From NCBI GenBank assembly GCA_963971305.1, contig OZ020309.1:6007001-6071000 (forward strand): a stretch of DNA of 64,000 nucleotides. The letters are read 5' to 3'. The DNA is from Arcuatula senhousia. Its lineage: Eukaryota; Mollusca; Bivalvia; Mytilida; Mytilidae. Under the pieces are notes generated by a model. It made no database searches, was not told where the DNA came from, and worked only from the letters and a program-made list of their open reading frames with translations. The position numbers were made by a program, and so were the translations under genes. Below are positions 44,801 through 59,600 of this stretch, one piece after another; position 1 is the stretch's first letter, and the number at the start of each line of letters is the position of its first letter.

Positions 44801-47608
44801 GTGCTAAACCGGACGTTGAAGGAAAATTCAGCTCATAGTACTACTAAAATATTGACATTTCTACCATTATCGCTCCCTTCGGGAGCGTATAAAATGTTTT
44901 TTTGTCCATTCTATATTTTTCAGTCCCTCAAATATGCAATGGTTGTACTTTTTCCCCATATAATTGTCATAAAAAAGGACACTATTCAATGGATTGTTTA
45001 TTTTTAATGATTGCTAATTTGTCACAACTGTCTGTATCTTTAGAAAGCTGATAAATTTGGCTTTCTATTGATGTATATATATGATATATTCAAAATTTGA
45101 CATGTCACTCAAAGCTTTCCATGTTTGAGGTCCCCACCCCCTTGTGACGTCATGACGTTAAAACCCCCGTCCACATCCTTAATGCACATATACTGAAAGT
45201 AAAGAGACTACAAGCATGCTTCGTAACAGATTTCATTTATTTTTTTTCATAAAAATATTTATTTAGGATGATATCCTGTTTTTGTAATGGGAAACTAGTC
45301 TGTATTATTTGTCATATTCAAAAGAACACCATAGCAACCAGGATGATATTGTAAAGTCATTGCGTCAAATATGACGTCGTTATGTGATTTTGTGACGTTC
45401 CATTGTTTTCAGTCTATCCGCTCTCTTTTTTGAACCTCTTGCAACATATGGAAGCTGAGAGCATTGGTTTGTTCGGTACAAATTTTCCTACAAAGTGTCG
45501 CATATTTGATGTGAAATGTTTAAAAGCATAATCTGCATTAAATTTGTATGTTCAGGGAAAAGGGACTCTAATTCCTTGTTATTGATGGAAAGCCTTTCTC
45601 ATATGCAGATCATGTCACTGTTGTATGGCTGATTTTTATTGGAAAAGGTAGTGTCTATGGCCTTAAAATATGACTTTTATTTCAATGTAATCAACTGAAA
45701 TCTATTAAGACCATTACTGATAAGAAGTAATGATATGAAAATCCAGTTTTTGGTACTTCTGTCTTCAGAGTATCCGAATGCATGAAATAGGTTAAAAACT
45801 TGGTTCGACACAGTATATGGTAATTGCTATATCTTCGCTTTTAGTAGACGGACGAATAAAAGTTTGGTACCATTTTGTTCGTTATTGTACAGGGAACGAG
45901 AAAAAACCAAATGTGAATTTTAAAACAGGCTTTAAGGATGTGGTCCATAGTTTCGTATAAAATCCAACGGTCTACATATGGCTAAAAATAGGTACAGGGG
46001 GCCCCCCTTGCTATTTATGGTAGTAATGATTAAAATGTGAATATTTTTTGCATCAATTATAAAATTTGGAATTTATTTTTGAAGATAAAGTAAGTTTTTG
46101 TTTAATTTTTATTTAAAAAAATAAAATAAGTGAATGTGTACAAAGGGGGATAATCACTGAATTTCCTGTTTACAAAGAGAGGTAAATTTAAGTTTTTTAC
46201 ACGAAGTAAAATGCTGTTTTTAAAGAACGGCGATCGTACCCTAAAAGTGGACTTAAAAAAGAGAAGACCTTTATCTCTACAAGTTAAACTAAAAAAAATA
46301 TGAGGCAGGTAAAACCTGTTACGCTCCCGAGGTTTCAATTAATTTATATTTTTTTTGGTTCGAAAATAAAAACAAACTAGCTTTTCTTGTGGGTTACGTG
46401 AGCGTTTAATGACGTCTAAAATTTTCAAAGATAAAAACGTTAAAAAGACGTCGAAAGTTCGGGAAAACAAGCGCGTGCTAAACCGGACGTTGAAGGAAAA
46501 TTCAGCTCATAGTACTACTAAAATATTGACATTTCTACCATTATCGCTCCCTTCGGGAGCGTATAAAATGTTTTTTTGTCCATTCTATATTTTTCAGTCC
46601 CTCAAATATGCAATGGTTGTACTTTTTCCCCATATAATTGTCATAAAAAAGGACACTATTCAATGGATTGTTTATTTTTAATGATTGCTAATTTGTCACA
46701 ACTGTCTGTATCTTTAGAAAGCTGATAAATTTGGCTTTCTATTGATGTATATATATGATATATTCAAAATTTGACATGTCACTCAAAGCTTTCCATGTTT
46801 GAGGTCCCCACCCCCTTGTGACGTCATGACGTTAAAACCCCCGTCCACATCCTTAATGCACATATACTGAAAGTAAAGAGACTACAAGCATGCTTCGTAA
46901 CAGATTTCATTTATTTTTTTTCATAAAAATATTTATTTAGGATGATATCCTGTTTTTGTAATGGGAAACTAGTCTGTATTATTTGTCATATTCAAAAGAA
47001 CACCATAGCAACCAGGATGATATTGTAAAGTCATTGCGTCAAATATGACGTCGTTATGTGATTTTGTGACGTTCCATTGTTTTCAGTCTATCCGCTCTCT
47101 TTTTTGAACCTCTTGCAACATATGGAAGCTGAGAGCATTGGTTTGTTCGGTACAAATTTTCCTACAAAGTGTCGCATATTTGATGTGAAATGTTTAAAAG
47201 CATAATCTGCATTAAATTTGTATGTTCAGGGAAAAGGGACTCTAATTCCTTGTTATTGATGGAAAGCCTTTCTCATATGCAGATCATGTCACTGTTGTAT
47301 GGCTGATTTTTATTGGAAAAGGTAGTGTCTATGGCCTTAAAATATGACTTTTATTTCAATGTAATCAACTGAAATCTATTAAGACCATTACTGATAAGAA
47401 GTAATGATATGAAAATCCAGTTTTTGGTACTTCTGTCTTCAGAGTATCCGAATGCATGAAATAGGTTAAAAACTTGGTTCGACACAGTATATGGTAATTG
47501 CTATATCTTCGCTTTTAGTAGACGGACGAATAAAAGTTTGGTACCATTTTGTTCGTTATTGTACAGGGAACGAGAAAAAACCAAATGTGAATTTTAAAAC
47601 AGGCTTTA
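35891..47608 (+). repeat. Array block 3: seven S units (1674 bp)
   Basis: Units 8-14. They return to the S form with no trace of the L duplication. The switch from L to S is clean at unit scale, with normal unit junctions on both sides. Confidence 0.95.
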
Positions 47609-50600
47609 AGGATGTGGTCCATAGTTTCGTATAAAATCCAACGGTCTACATATGGCTAAAAATAGGTACAGGGGGCCCCCCTTGCTATTTATGGTAGTAA
47701 TGATTAAAATGTGAATATTTTTTGCATCAATTATAAAATTTGGAATTTATTTTTGAAGATAAAGTAAGTTTTTGTTTAATTTTTATTTAAAAAAATAAAA
47801 TAAGTGAATGTGTACAAAGGGGGATAATCACTGAATTTCCTGTTTACAAAGAGAGGTAAATTTAAGTTTTTTACACGAAGTAAAATGCTGTTTTTAAAGA
47901 ACGGCGATCGTACCCTAAAAGTGGACTTAAAAAAGAGAAGACCTTTATCTCTACAAGTTAAACTAAAAAAAATATGAGGCAGGTAAAACCTGTTACGCTC
48001 CCGAGGTTTCAATTAATTTATATTTTTTTTGGTTCGAAAATAAAAACAACGTAGCTTTTTCTGTGGGTTACGTGAGCGTTCAATGACGTCTAAAATTTTC
48101 AAAGATAAAAACGTTAAAAAGACGCCGAAAGTTCGGGAAAACAAGCGCGTGCTATACCAGACGTTGAAGGAAAATTCAGCTCATAGTACAACTAAAATAT
48201 TGACATTTCTATCATTATCGCTCCCTTCGGGAGCGTAATATGAGGCAGGTAAAACCTGTTACGCTCCCAAAGTTTCAATTAATTTTTTTTTTTTGGTTCG
48301 AAAATAAAAACAAACTAGCTTTTCTTGTGGGTTACGTGAGCGTTTAATGACGTCTAAAATTTTCAAAGATAAAAACGTTAAAAAGACGTCGAAAGTTCGG
48401 GAAAACAAGCGCGTGCTAAACCGGACGTTGAAGGAAAATTCAGCTCATAGTACTACTAAAATATTGACATTTCTACCATTATCGCTCCCTTCGGGAGCGT
48501 ATAAAATGTTTTTTTGTCCATTCTATATTTTTCAGTCCCTCAAATATGCAATGGTTGTACTTTTTCCCCATATAATTGTCATAAAAAAGGACACTATTCA
48601 ATGGATTGTTTATTTTTAATGATTGCTAATTTGTCACAACTGTCTGTATCTTTAGAAAGCTGATAAATTTGGCTTTCTATTGATGTATATATATGATATA
48701 TTCAAAATTTGACATGTCACTCAAAGCTTTCCATGTTTGAGGTCCCCACCCCCTTGTGACGTCATGACGTTAAAACCCCCGTCCACATCCTTAATGCACA
48801 TATACTGAAAGTAAAGAGACTACAAGCATGCTTCGTAACAGATTTCATTTATTTTTTTTCATAAAAATATTTATTTAGGATGATATCCTGTTTTTGTAAT
48901 GGGAAACTAGTCTGTATTATTTGTCATATTCAAAAGAACACCATAGCAACCAGGATGATATTGTAAAGTCATTGCGTCAAATATGACGTCGTTATGTGAT
49001 TTTGTGACGTTCCATTGTTTTCAGTCTATCCGCTCTCTTTTTTGAACCTCTTGCAACATATGGAAGCTGAGAGCATTGGTTTGTTCGGTACAAATTTTCC
49101 TACAAAGTGTCGCATATTTGATGTGAAATGTTTAAAAGCATAATCTGCATTAAATTTGTATGTTCAGGGAAAAGGGACTCTAATTCCTTGTTATTGATGG
49201 AAAGCCTTTCTCATATGCAGATCATGTCACTGTTGTATGGCTGATTTTTATTGGAAAAGGTAGTGTCTATGGCCTTAAAATATGACTTTTATTTCAATGT
49301 AATCAACTGAAATCTATTAAGACCATTACTGATAAGAAGTAATGATATGAAAATCCAGTTTTTGGTACTTCTGTCTTCAGAGTATCCGAATGCATGAAAT
49401 AGGTTAAAAACTTGGTTCGACACAGTATATGGTAATTGCTATATCTTCGCTTTTAGTAGACGGACGAATAAAAGTTTGGTACCATTTTGTTCGTTATTGT
49501 ACAGGGAACGAGAAAAAACCAAATGTGAATTTTAAAACAGGCTTTAAGGATGTGGTCCATAGTTTCGTATAAAATCCAACGGTCTACATATGGCTAAAAA
49601 TAGGTACAGGGGGCCCCCCTTGCTATTTATGGTAGTAATGATTAAAATGTGAATATTTTTTGCATCAATTATAAAATTTGGAATTTATTTTTGAAGATAA
49701 AGTAAGTTTTTGTTTAATTTTTATTTAAAAAAATAAAATAAGTGAATGTGTACAAAGGGGGATAATCACTGAATTTCCTGTTTACAAAGAGAGGTAAATT
49801 TAAGTTTTTTACACGAAGTAAAATGCTGTTTTTAAAGAACGGCGATCGTACCCTAAAAGTGGACTTAAAAAAGAGAAGACCTTTATCTCTACAAGTTAAA
49901 CTAAAAAAAATATGAGGCAGGTAAAACCTGTTACGCTCCCGAGGTTTCAATTAATTTATATTTTTTTTGGTTCGAAAATAAAAACAACGTAGCTTTTTCT
50001 GTGGGTTACGTGAGCGTTCAATGACGTCTAAAATTTTCAAAGATAAAAACGTTAAAAAGACGCCGAAAGTTCGGGAAAACAAGCGCGTGCTATACCAGAC
50101 GTTGAAGGAAAATTCAGCTCATAGTACAACTAAAATATTGACATTTCTATCATTATCGCTCCCTTCGGGAGCGTAATATGAGGCAGGTAAAACCTGTTAC
50201 GCTCCCAAAGTTTCAATTAATTTTTTTTTTTTGGTTCGAAAATAAAAACAAACTAGCTTTTCTTGTGGGTTACGTGAGCGTTTAATGACGTCTAAAATTT
50301 TCAAAGATAAAAACGTTAAAAAGACGTCGAAAGTTCGGGAAAACAAGCGCGTGCTAAACCGGACGTTGAAGGAAAATTCAGCTCATAGTACTACTAAAAT
50401 ATTGACATTTCTACCATTATCGCTCCCTTCGGGAGCGTATAAAATGTTTTTTTGTCCATTCTATATTTTTCAGTCCCTCAAATATGCAATGGTTGTACTT
50501 TTTCCCCATATAATTGTCATAAAAAAGGACACTATTCAATGGATTGTTTATTTTTAATGATTGCTAATTTGTCACAACTGTCTGTATCTTTAGAAAGCTG

Positions 50601-53600
50601 ATAAATTTGGCTTTCTATTGATGTATATATATGATATATTCAAAATTTGACATGTCACTCAAAGCTTTCCATGTTTGAGGTCCCCACCCCCTTGTGACGT
50701 CATGACGTTAAAACCCCCGTCCACATCCTTAATGCACATATACTGAAAGTAAAGAGACTACAAGCATGCTTCGTAACAGATTTCATTTATTTTTTTTCAT
50801 AAAAATATTTATTTAGGATGATATCCTGTTTTTGTAATGGGAAACTAGTCTGTATTATTTGTCATATTCAAAAGAACACCATAGCAACCAGGATGATATT
50901 GTAAAGTCATTGCGTCAAATATGACGTCGTTATGTGATTTTGTGACGTTCCATTGTTTTCAGTCTATCCGCTCTCTTTTTTGAACCTCTTGCAACATATG
51001 GAAGCTGAGAGCATTGGTTTGTTCGGTACAAATTTTCCTACAAAGTGTCGCATATTTGATGTGAAATGTTTAAAAGCATAATCTGCATTAAATTTGTATG
51101 TTCAGGGAAAAGGGACTCTAATTCCTTGTTATTGATGGAAAGCCTTTCTCATATGCAGATCATGTCACTGTTGTATGGCTGATTTTTATTGGAAAAGGTA
51201 GTGTCTATGGCCTTAAAATATGACTTTTATTTCAATGTAATCAACTGAAATCTATTAAGACCATTACTGATAAGAAGTAATGATATGAAAATCCAGTTTT
51301 TGGTACTTCTGTCTTCAGAGTATCCGAATGCATGAAATAGGTTAAAAACTTGGTTCGACACAGTATATGGTAATTGCTATATCTTCGCTTTTAGTAGACG
51401 GACGAATAAAAGTTTGGTACCATTTTGTTCGTTATTGTACAGGGAACGAGAAAAAACCAAATGTGAATTTTAAAACAGGCTTTAAGGATGTGGTCCATAG
51501 TTTCGTATAAAATCCAACGGTCTACATATGGCTAAAAATAGGTACAGGGGGCCCCCCTTGCTATTTATGGTAGTAATGATTAAAATGTGAATATTTTTTG
51601 CATCAATTATAAAATTTGGAATTTATTTTTGAAGATAAAGTAAGTTTTTGTTTAATTTTTATTTAAAAAAATAAAATAAGTGAATGTGTACAAAGGGGGA
51701 TAATCACTGAATTTCCTGTTTACAAAGAGAGGTAAATTTAAGTTTTTTACACGAAGTAAAATGCTGTTTTTAAAGAACGGCGATCGTACCCTAAAAGTGG
51801 ACTTAAAAAAGAGAAGACCTTTATCTCTACAAGTTAAACTAAAAAAAATATGAGGCAGGTAAAACCTGTTACGCTCCCGAGGTTTCAATTAATTTATATT
51901 TTTTTTGGTTCGAAAATAAAAACAACGTAGCTTTTTCTGTGGGTTACGTGAGCGTTCAATGACGTCTAAAATTTTCAAAGATAAAAACGTTAAAAAGACG
52001 CCGAAAGTTCGGGAAAACAAGCGCGTGCTATACCAGACGTTGAAGGAAAATTCAGCTCATAGTACAACTAAAATATTGACATTTCTATCATTATCGCTCC
52101 CTTCGGGAGCGTAATATGAGGCAGGTAAAACCTGTTACGCTCCCAAAGTTTCAATTAATTTTTTTTTTTTGGTTCGAAAATAAAAACAAACTAGCTTTTC
52201 TTGTGGGTTACGTGAGCGTTTAATGACGTCTAAAATTTTCAAAGATAAAAACGTTAAAAAGACGTCGAAAGTTCGGGAAAACAAGCGCGTGCTAAACCGG
52301 ACGTTGAAGGAAAATTCAGCTCATAGTACTACTAAAATATTGACATTTCTACCATTATCGCTCCCTTCGGGAGCGTATAAAATGTTTTTTTGTCCATTCT
52401 ATATTTTTCAGTCCCTCAAATATGCAATGGTTGTACTTTTTCCCCATATAATTGTCATAAAAAAGGACACTATTCAATGGATTGTTTATTTTTAATGATT
52501 GCTAATTTGTCACAACTGTCTGTATCTTTAGAAAGCTGATAAATTTGGCTTTCTATTGATGTATATATATGATATATTCAAAATTTGACATGTCACTCAA
52601 AGCTTTCCATGTTTGAGGTCCCCACCCCCTTGTGACGTCATGACGTTAAAACCCCCGTCCACATCCTTAATGCACATATACTGAAAGTAAAGAGACTACA
52701 AGCATGCTTCGTAACAGATTTCATTTATTTTTTTTCATAAAAATATTTATTTAGGATGATATCCTGTTTTTGTAATGGGAAACTAGTCTGTATTATTTGT
52801 CATATTCAAAAGAACACCATAGCAACCAGGATGATATTGTAAAGTCATTGCGTCAAATATGACGTCGTTATGTGATTTTGTGACGTTCCATTGTTTTCAG
52901 TCTATCCGCTCTCTTTTTTGAACCTCTTGCAACATATGGAAGCTGAGAGCATTGGTTTGTTCGGTACAAATTTTCCTACAAAGTGTCGCATATTTGATGT
53001 GAAATGTTTAAAAGCATAATCTGCATTAAATTTGTATGTTCAGGGAAAAGGGACTCTAATTCCTTGTTATTGATGGAAAGCCTTTCTCATATGCAGATCA
53101 TGTCACTGTTGTATGGCTGATTTTTATTGGAAAAGGTAGTGTCTATGGCCTTAAAATATGACTTTTATTTCAATGTAATCAACTGAAATCTATTAAGACC
53201 ATTACTGATAAGAAGTAATGATATGAAAATCCAGTTTTTGGTACTTCTGTCTTCAGAGTATCCGAATGCATGAAATAGGTTAAAAACTTGGTTCGACACA
53301 GTATATGGTAATTGCTATATCTTCGCTTTTAGTAGACGGACGAATAAAAGTTTGGTACCATTTTGTTCGTTATTGTACAGGGAACGAGAAAAAACCAAAT
53401 GTGAATTTTAAAACAGGCTTTAAGGATGTGGTCCATAGTTTCGTATAAAATCCAACGGTCTACATATGGCTAAAAATAGGTACAGGGGGCCCCCCTTGCT
53501 ATTTATGGTAGTAATGATTAAAATGTGAATATTTTTTGCATCAATTATAAAATTTGGAATTTATTTTTGAAGATAAAGTAAGTTTTTGTTTAATTTTTAT

Positions 53601-56600
53601 TTAAAAAAATAAAATAAGTGAATGTGTACAAAGGGGGATAATCACTGAATTTCCTGTTTACAAAGAGAGGTAAATTTAAGTTTTTTACACGAAGTAAAAT
53701 GCTGTTTTTAAAGAACGGCGATCGTACCCTAAAAGTGGACTTAAAAAAGAGAAGACCTTTATCTCTACAAGTTAAACTAAAAAAAATATGAGGCAGGTAA
53801 AACCTGTTACGCTCCCGAGGTTTCAATTAATTTATATTTTTTTTGGTTCGAAAATAAAAACAACGTAGCTTTTTCTGTGGGTTACGTGAGCGTTCAATGA
53901 CGTCTAAAATTTTCAAAGATAAAAACGTTAAAAAGACGCCGAAAGTTCGGGAAAACAAGCGCGTGCTATACCAGACGTTGAAGGAAAATTCAGCTCATAG
54001 TACAACTAAAATATTGACATTTCTATCATTATCGCTCCCTTCGGGAGCGTAATATGAGGCAGGTAAAACCTGTTACGCTCCCAAAGTTTCAATTAATTTT
54101 TTTTTTTTGGTTCGAAAATAAAAACAAACTAGCTTTTCTTGTGGGTTACGTGAGCGTTTAATGACGTCTAAAATTTTCAAAGATAAAAACGTTAAAAAGA
54201 CGTCGAAAGTTCGGGAAAACAAGCGCGTGCTAAACCGGACGTTGAAGGAAAATTCAGCTCATAGTACTACTAAAATATTGACATTTCTACCATTATCGCT
54301 CCCTTCGGGAGCGTATAAAATGTTTTTTTGTCCATTCTATATTTTTCAGTCCCTCAAATATGCAATGGTTGTACTTTTTCCCCATATAATTGTCATAAAA
54401 AAGGACACTATTCAATGGATTGTTTATTTTTAATGATTGCTAATTTGTCACAACTGTCTGTATCTTTAGAAAGCTGATAAATTTGGCTTTCTATTGATGT
54501 ATATATATGATATATTCAAAATTTGACATGTCACTCAAAGCTTTCCATGTTTGAGGTCCCCACCCCCTTGTGACGTCATGACGTTAAAACCCCCGTCCAC
54601 ATCCTTAATGCACATATACTGAAAGTAAAGAGACTACAAGCATGCTTCGTAACAGATTTCATTTATTTTTTTTCATAAAAATATTTATTTAGGATGATAT
54701 CCTGTTTTTGTAATGGGAAACTAGTCTGTATTATTTGTCATATTCAAAAGAACACCATAGCAACCAGGATGATATTGTAAAGTCATTGCGTCAAATATGA
54801 CGTCGTTATGTGATTTTGTGACGTTCCATTGTTTTCAGTCTATCCGCTCTCTTTTTTGAACCTCTTGCAACATATGGAAGCTGAGAGCATTGGTTTGTTC
54901 GGTACAAATTTTCCTACAAAGTGTCGCATATTTGATGTGAAATGTTTAAAAGCATAATCTGCATTAAATTTGTATGTTCAGGGAAAAGGGACTCTAATTC
55001 CTTGTTATTGATGGAAAGCCTTTCTCATATGCAGATCATGTCACTGTTGTATGGCTGATTTTTATTGGAAAAGGTAGTGTCTATGGCCTTAAAATATGAC
55101 TTTTATTTCAATGTAATCAACTGAAATCTATTAAGACCATTACTGATAAGAAGTAATGATATGAAAATCCAGTTTTTGGTACTTCTGTCTTCAGAGTATC
55201 CGAATGCATGAAATAGGTTAAAAACTTGGTTCGACACAGTATATGGTAATTGCTATATCTTCGCTTTTAGTAGACGGACGAATAAAAGTTTGGTACCATT
55301 TTGTTCGTTATTGTACAGGGAACGAGAAAAAACCAAATGTGAATTTTAAAACAGGCTTTAAGGATGTGGTCCATAGTTTCGTATAAAATCCAACGGTCTA
55401 CATATGGCTAAAAATAGGTACAGGGGGCCCCCCTTGCTATTTATGGTAGTAATGATTAAAATGTGAATATTTTTTGCATCAATTATAAAATTTGGAATTT
55501 ATTTTTGAAGATAAAGTAAGTTTTTGTTTAATTTTTATTTAAAAAAATAAAATAAGTGAATGTGTACAAAGGGGGATAATCACTGAATTTCCTGTTTACA
55601 AAGAGAGGTAAATTTAAGTTTTTTACACGAAGTAAAATGCTGTTTTTAAAGAACGGCGATCGTACCCTAAAAGTGGACTTAAAAAAGAGAAGACCTTTAT
55701 CTCTACAAGTTAAACTAAAAAAAATATGAGGCAGGTAAAACCTGTTACGCTCCCGAGGTTTCAATTAATTTATATTTTTTTTGGTTCGAAAATAAAAACA
55801 ACGTAGCTTTTTCTGTGGGTTACGTGAGCGTTCAATGACGTCTAAAATTTTCAAAGATAAAAACGTTAAAAAGACGCCGAAAGTTCGGGAAAACAAGCGC
55901 GTGCTATACCAGACGTTGAAGGAAAATTCAGCTCATAGTACAACTAAAATATTGACATTTCTATCATTATCGCTCCCTTCGGGAGCGTAATATGAGGCAG
56001 GTAAAACCTGTTACGCTCCCAAAGTTTCAATTAATTTTTTTTTTTTGGTTCGAAAATAAAAACAAACTAGCTTTTCTTGTGGGTTACGTGAGCGTTTAAT
56101 GACGTCTAAAATTTTCAAAGATAAAAACGTTAAAAAGACGTCGAAAGTTCGGGAAAACAAGCGCGTGCTAAACCGGACGTTGAAGGAAAATTCAGCTCAT
56201 AGTACTACTAAAATATTGACATTTCTACCATTATCGCTCCCTTCGGGAGCGTATAAAATGTTTTTTTGTCCATTCTATATTTTTCAGTCCCTCAAATATG
56301 CAATGGTTGTACTTTTTCCCCATATAATTGTCATAAAAAAGGACACTATTCAATGGATTGTTTATTTTTAATGATTGCTAATTTGTCACAACTGTCTGTA
56401 TCTTTAGAAAGCTGATAAATTTGGCTTTCTATTGATGTATATATATGATATATTCAAAATTTGACATGTCACTCAAAGCTTTCCATGTTTGAGGTCCCCA
56501 CCCCCTTGTGACGTCATGACGTTAAAACCCCCGTCCACATCCTTAATGCACATATACTGAAAGTAAAGAGACTACAAGCATGCTTCGTAACAGATTTCAT

Positions 56601-59600
56601 TTATTTTTTTTCATAAAAATATTTATTTAGGATGATATCCTGTTTTTGTAATGGGAAACTAGTCTGTATTATTTGTCATATTCAAAAGAACACCATAGCA
56701 ACCAGGATGATATTGTAAAGTCATTGCGTCAAATATGACGTCGTTATGTGATTTTGTGACGTTCCATTGTTTTCAGTCTATCCGCTCTCTTTTTTGAACC
56801 TCTTGCAACATATGGAAGCTGAGAGCATTGGTTTGTTCGGTACAAATTTTCCTACAAAGTGTCGCATATTTGATGTGAAATGTTTAAAAGCATAATCTGC
56901 ATTAAATTTGTATGTTCAGGGAAAAGGGACTCTAATTCCTTGTTATTGATGGAAAGCCTTTCTCATATGCAGATCATGTCACTGTTGTATGGCTGATTTT
57001 TATTGGAAAAGGTAGTGTCTATGGCCTTAAAATATGACTTTTATTTCAATGTAATCAACTGAAATCTATTAAGACCATTACTGATAAGAAGTAATGATAT
57101 GAAAATCCAGTTTTTGGTACTTCTGTCTTCAGAGTATCCGAATGCATGAAATAGGTTAAAAACTTGGTTCGACACAGTATATGGTAATTGCTATATCTTC
57201 GCTTTTAGTAGACGGACGAATAAAAGTTTGGTACCATTTTGTTCGTTATTGTACAGGGAACGAGAAAAAACCAAATGTGAATTTTAAAACAGGCTTTAAG
57301 GATGTGGTCCATAGTTTCGTATAAAATCCAACGGTCTACATATGGCTAAAAATAGGTACAGGGGGCCCCCCTTGCTATTTATGGTAGTAATGATTAAAAT
57401 GTGAATATTTTTTGCATCAATTATAAAATTTGGAATTTATTTTTGAAGATAAAGTAAGTTTTTGTTTAATTTTTATTTAAAAAAATAAAATAAGTGAATG
57501 TGTACAAAGGGGGATAATCACTGAATTTCCTGTTTACAAAGAGAGGTAAATTTAAGTTTTTTACACGAAGTAAAATGCTGTTTTTAAAGAACGGCGATCG
57601 TACCCTAAAAGTGGACTTAAAAAAGAGAAGACCTTTATCTCTACAAGTTAAACTAAAAAAAATATGAGGCAGGTAAAACCTGTTACGCTCCCGAGGTTTC
57701 AATTAATTTATATTTTTTTTGGTTCGAAAATAAAAACAACGTAGCTTTTTCTGTGGGTTACGTGAGCGTTCAATGACGTCTAAAATTTTCAAAGATAAAA
57801 ACGTTAAAAAGACGCCGAAAGTTCGGGAAAACAAGCGCGTGCTATACCAGACGTTGAAGGAAAATTCAGCTCATAGTACAACTAAAATATTGACATTTCT
57901 ATCATTATCGCTCCCTTCGGGAGCGTAATATGAGGCAGGTAAAACCTGTTACGCTCCCAAAGTTTCAATTAATTTTTTTTTTTTGGTTCGAAAATAAAAA
58001 CAAACTAGCTTTTCTTGTGGGTTACGTGAGCGTTTAATGACGTCTAAAATTTTCAAAGATAAAAACGTTAAAAAGACGTCGAAAGTTCGGGAAAACAAGC
58101 GCGTGCTAAACCGGACGTTGAAGGAAAATTCAGCTCATAGTACTACTAAAATATTGACATTTCTACCATTATCGCTCCCTTCGGGAGCGTATAAAATGTT
58201 TTTTTGTCCATTCTATATTTTTCAGTCCCTCAAATATGCAATGGTTGTACTTTTTCCCCATATAATTGTCATAAAAAAGGACACTATTCAATGGATTGTT
58301 TATTTTTAATGATTGCTAATTTGTCACAACTGTCTGTATCTTTAGAAAGCTGATAAATTTGGCTTTCTATTGATGTATATATATGATATATTCAAAATTT
58401 GACATGTCACTCAAAGCTTTCCATGTTTGAGGTCCCCACCCCCTTGTGACGTCATGACGTTAAAACCCCCGTCCACATCCTTAATGCACATATACTGAAA
58501 GTAAAGAGACTACAAGCATGCTTCGTAACAGATTTCATTTATTTTTTTTCATAAAAATATTTATTTAGGATGATATCCTGTTTTTGTAATGGGAAACTAG
58601 TCTGTATTATTTGTCATATTCAAAAGAACACCATAGCAACCAGGATGATATTGTAAAGTCATTGCGTCAAATATGACGTCGTTATGTGATTTTGTGACGT
58701 TCCATTGTTTTCAGTCTATCCGCTCTCTTTTTTGAACCTCTTGCAACATATGGAAGCTGAGAGCATTGGTTTGTTCGGTACAAATTTTCCTACAAAGTGT
58801 CGCATATTTGATGTGAAATGTTTAAAAGCATAATCTGCATTAAATTTGTATGTTCAGGGAAAAGGGACTCTAATTCCTTGTTATTGATGGAAAGCCTTTC
58901 TCATATGCAGATCATGTCACTGTTGTATGGCTGATTTTTATTGGAAAAGGTAGTGTCTATGGCCTTAAAATATGACTTTTATTTCAATGTAATCAACTGA
59001 AATCTATTAAGACCATTACTGATAAGAAGTAATGATATGAAAATCCAGTTTTTGGTACTTCTGTCTTCAGAGTATCCGAATGCATGAAATAGGTTAAAAA
59101 CTTGGTTCGACACAGTATATGGTAATTGCTATATCTTCGCTTTTAGTAGACGGACGAATAAAAGTTTGGTACCATTTTGTTCGTTATTGTACAGGGAACG
59201 AGAAAAAACCAAATGTGAATTTTAAAACAGGCTTTAAGGATGTGGTCCATAGTTTCGTATAAAATCCAACGGTCTACATATGGCTAAAAATAGGTACAGG
59301 GGGCCCCCCTTGCTATTTATGGTAGTAATGATTAAAATGTGAATATTTTTTGCATCAATTATAAAATTTGGAATTTATTTTTGAAGATAAAGTAAGTTTT
59401 TGTTTAATTTTTATTTAAAAAAATAAAATAAGTGAATGTGTACAAAGGGGGATAATCACTGAATTTCCTGTTTACAAAGAGAGGTAAATTTAAGTTTTTT
59501 ACACGAAGTAAAATGCTGTTTTTAAAGAACGGCGATCGTACCCTAAAAGTGGACTTAAAAAAGAGAAGACCTTTATCTCTACAAGTTAAACTAAAAAAAA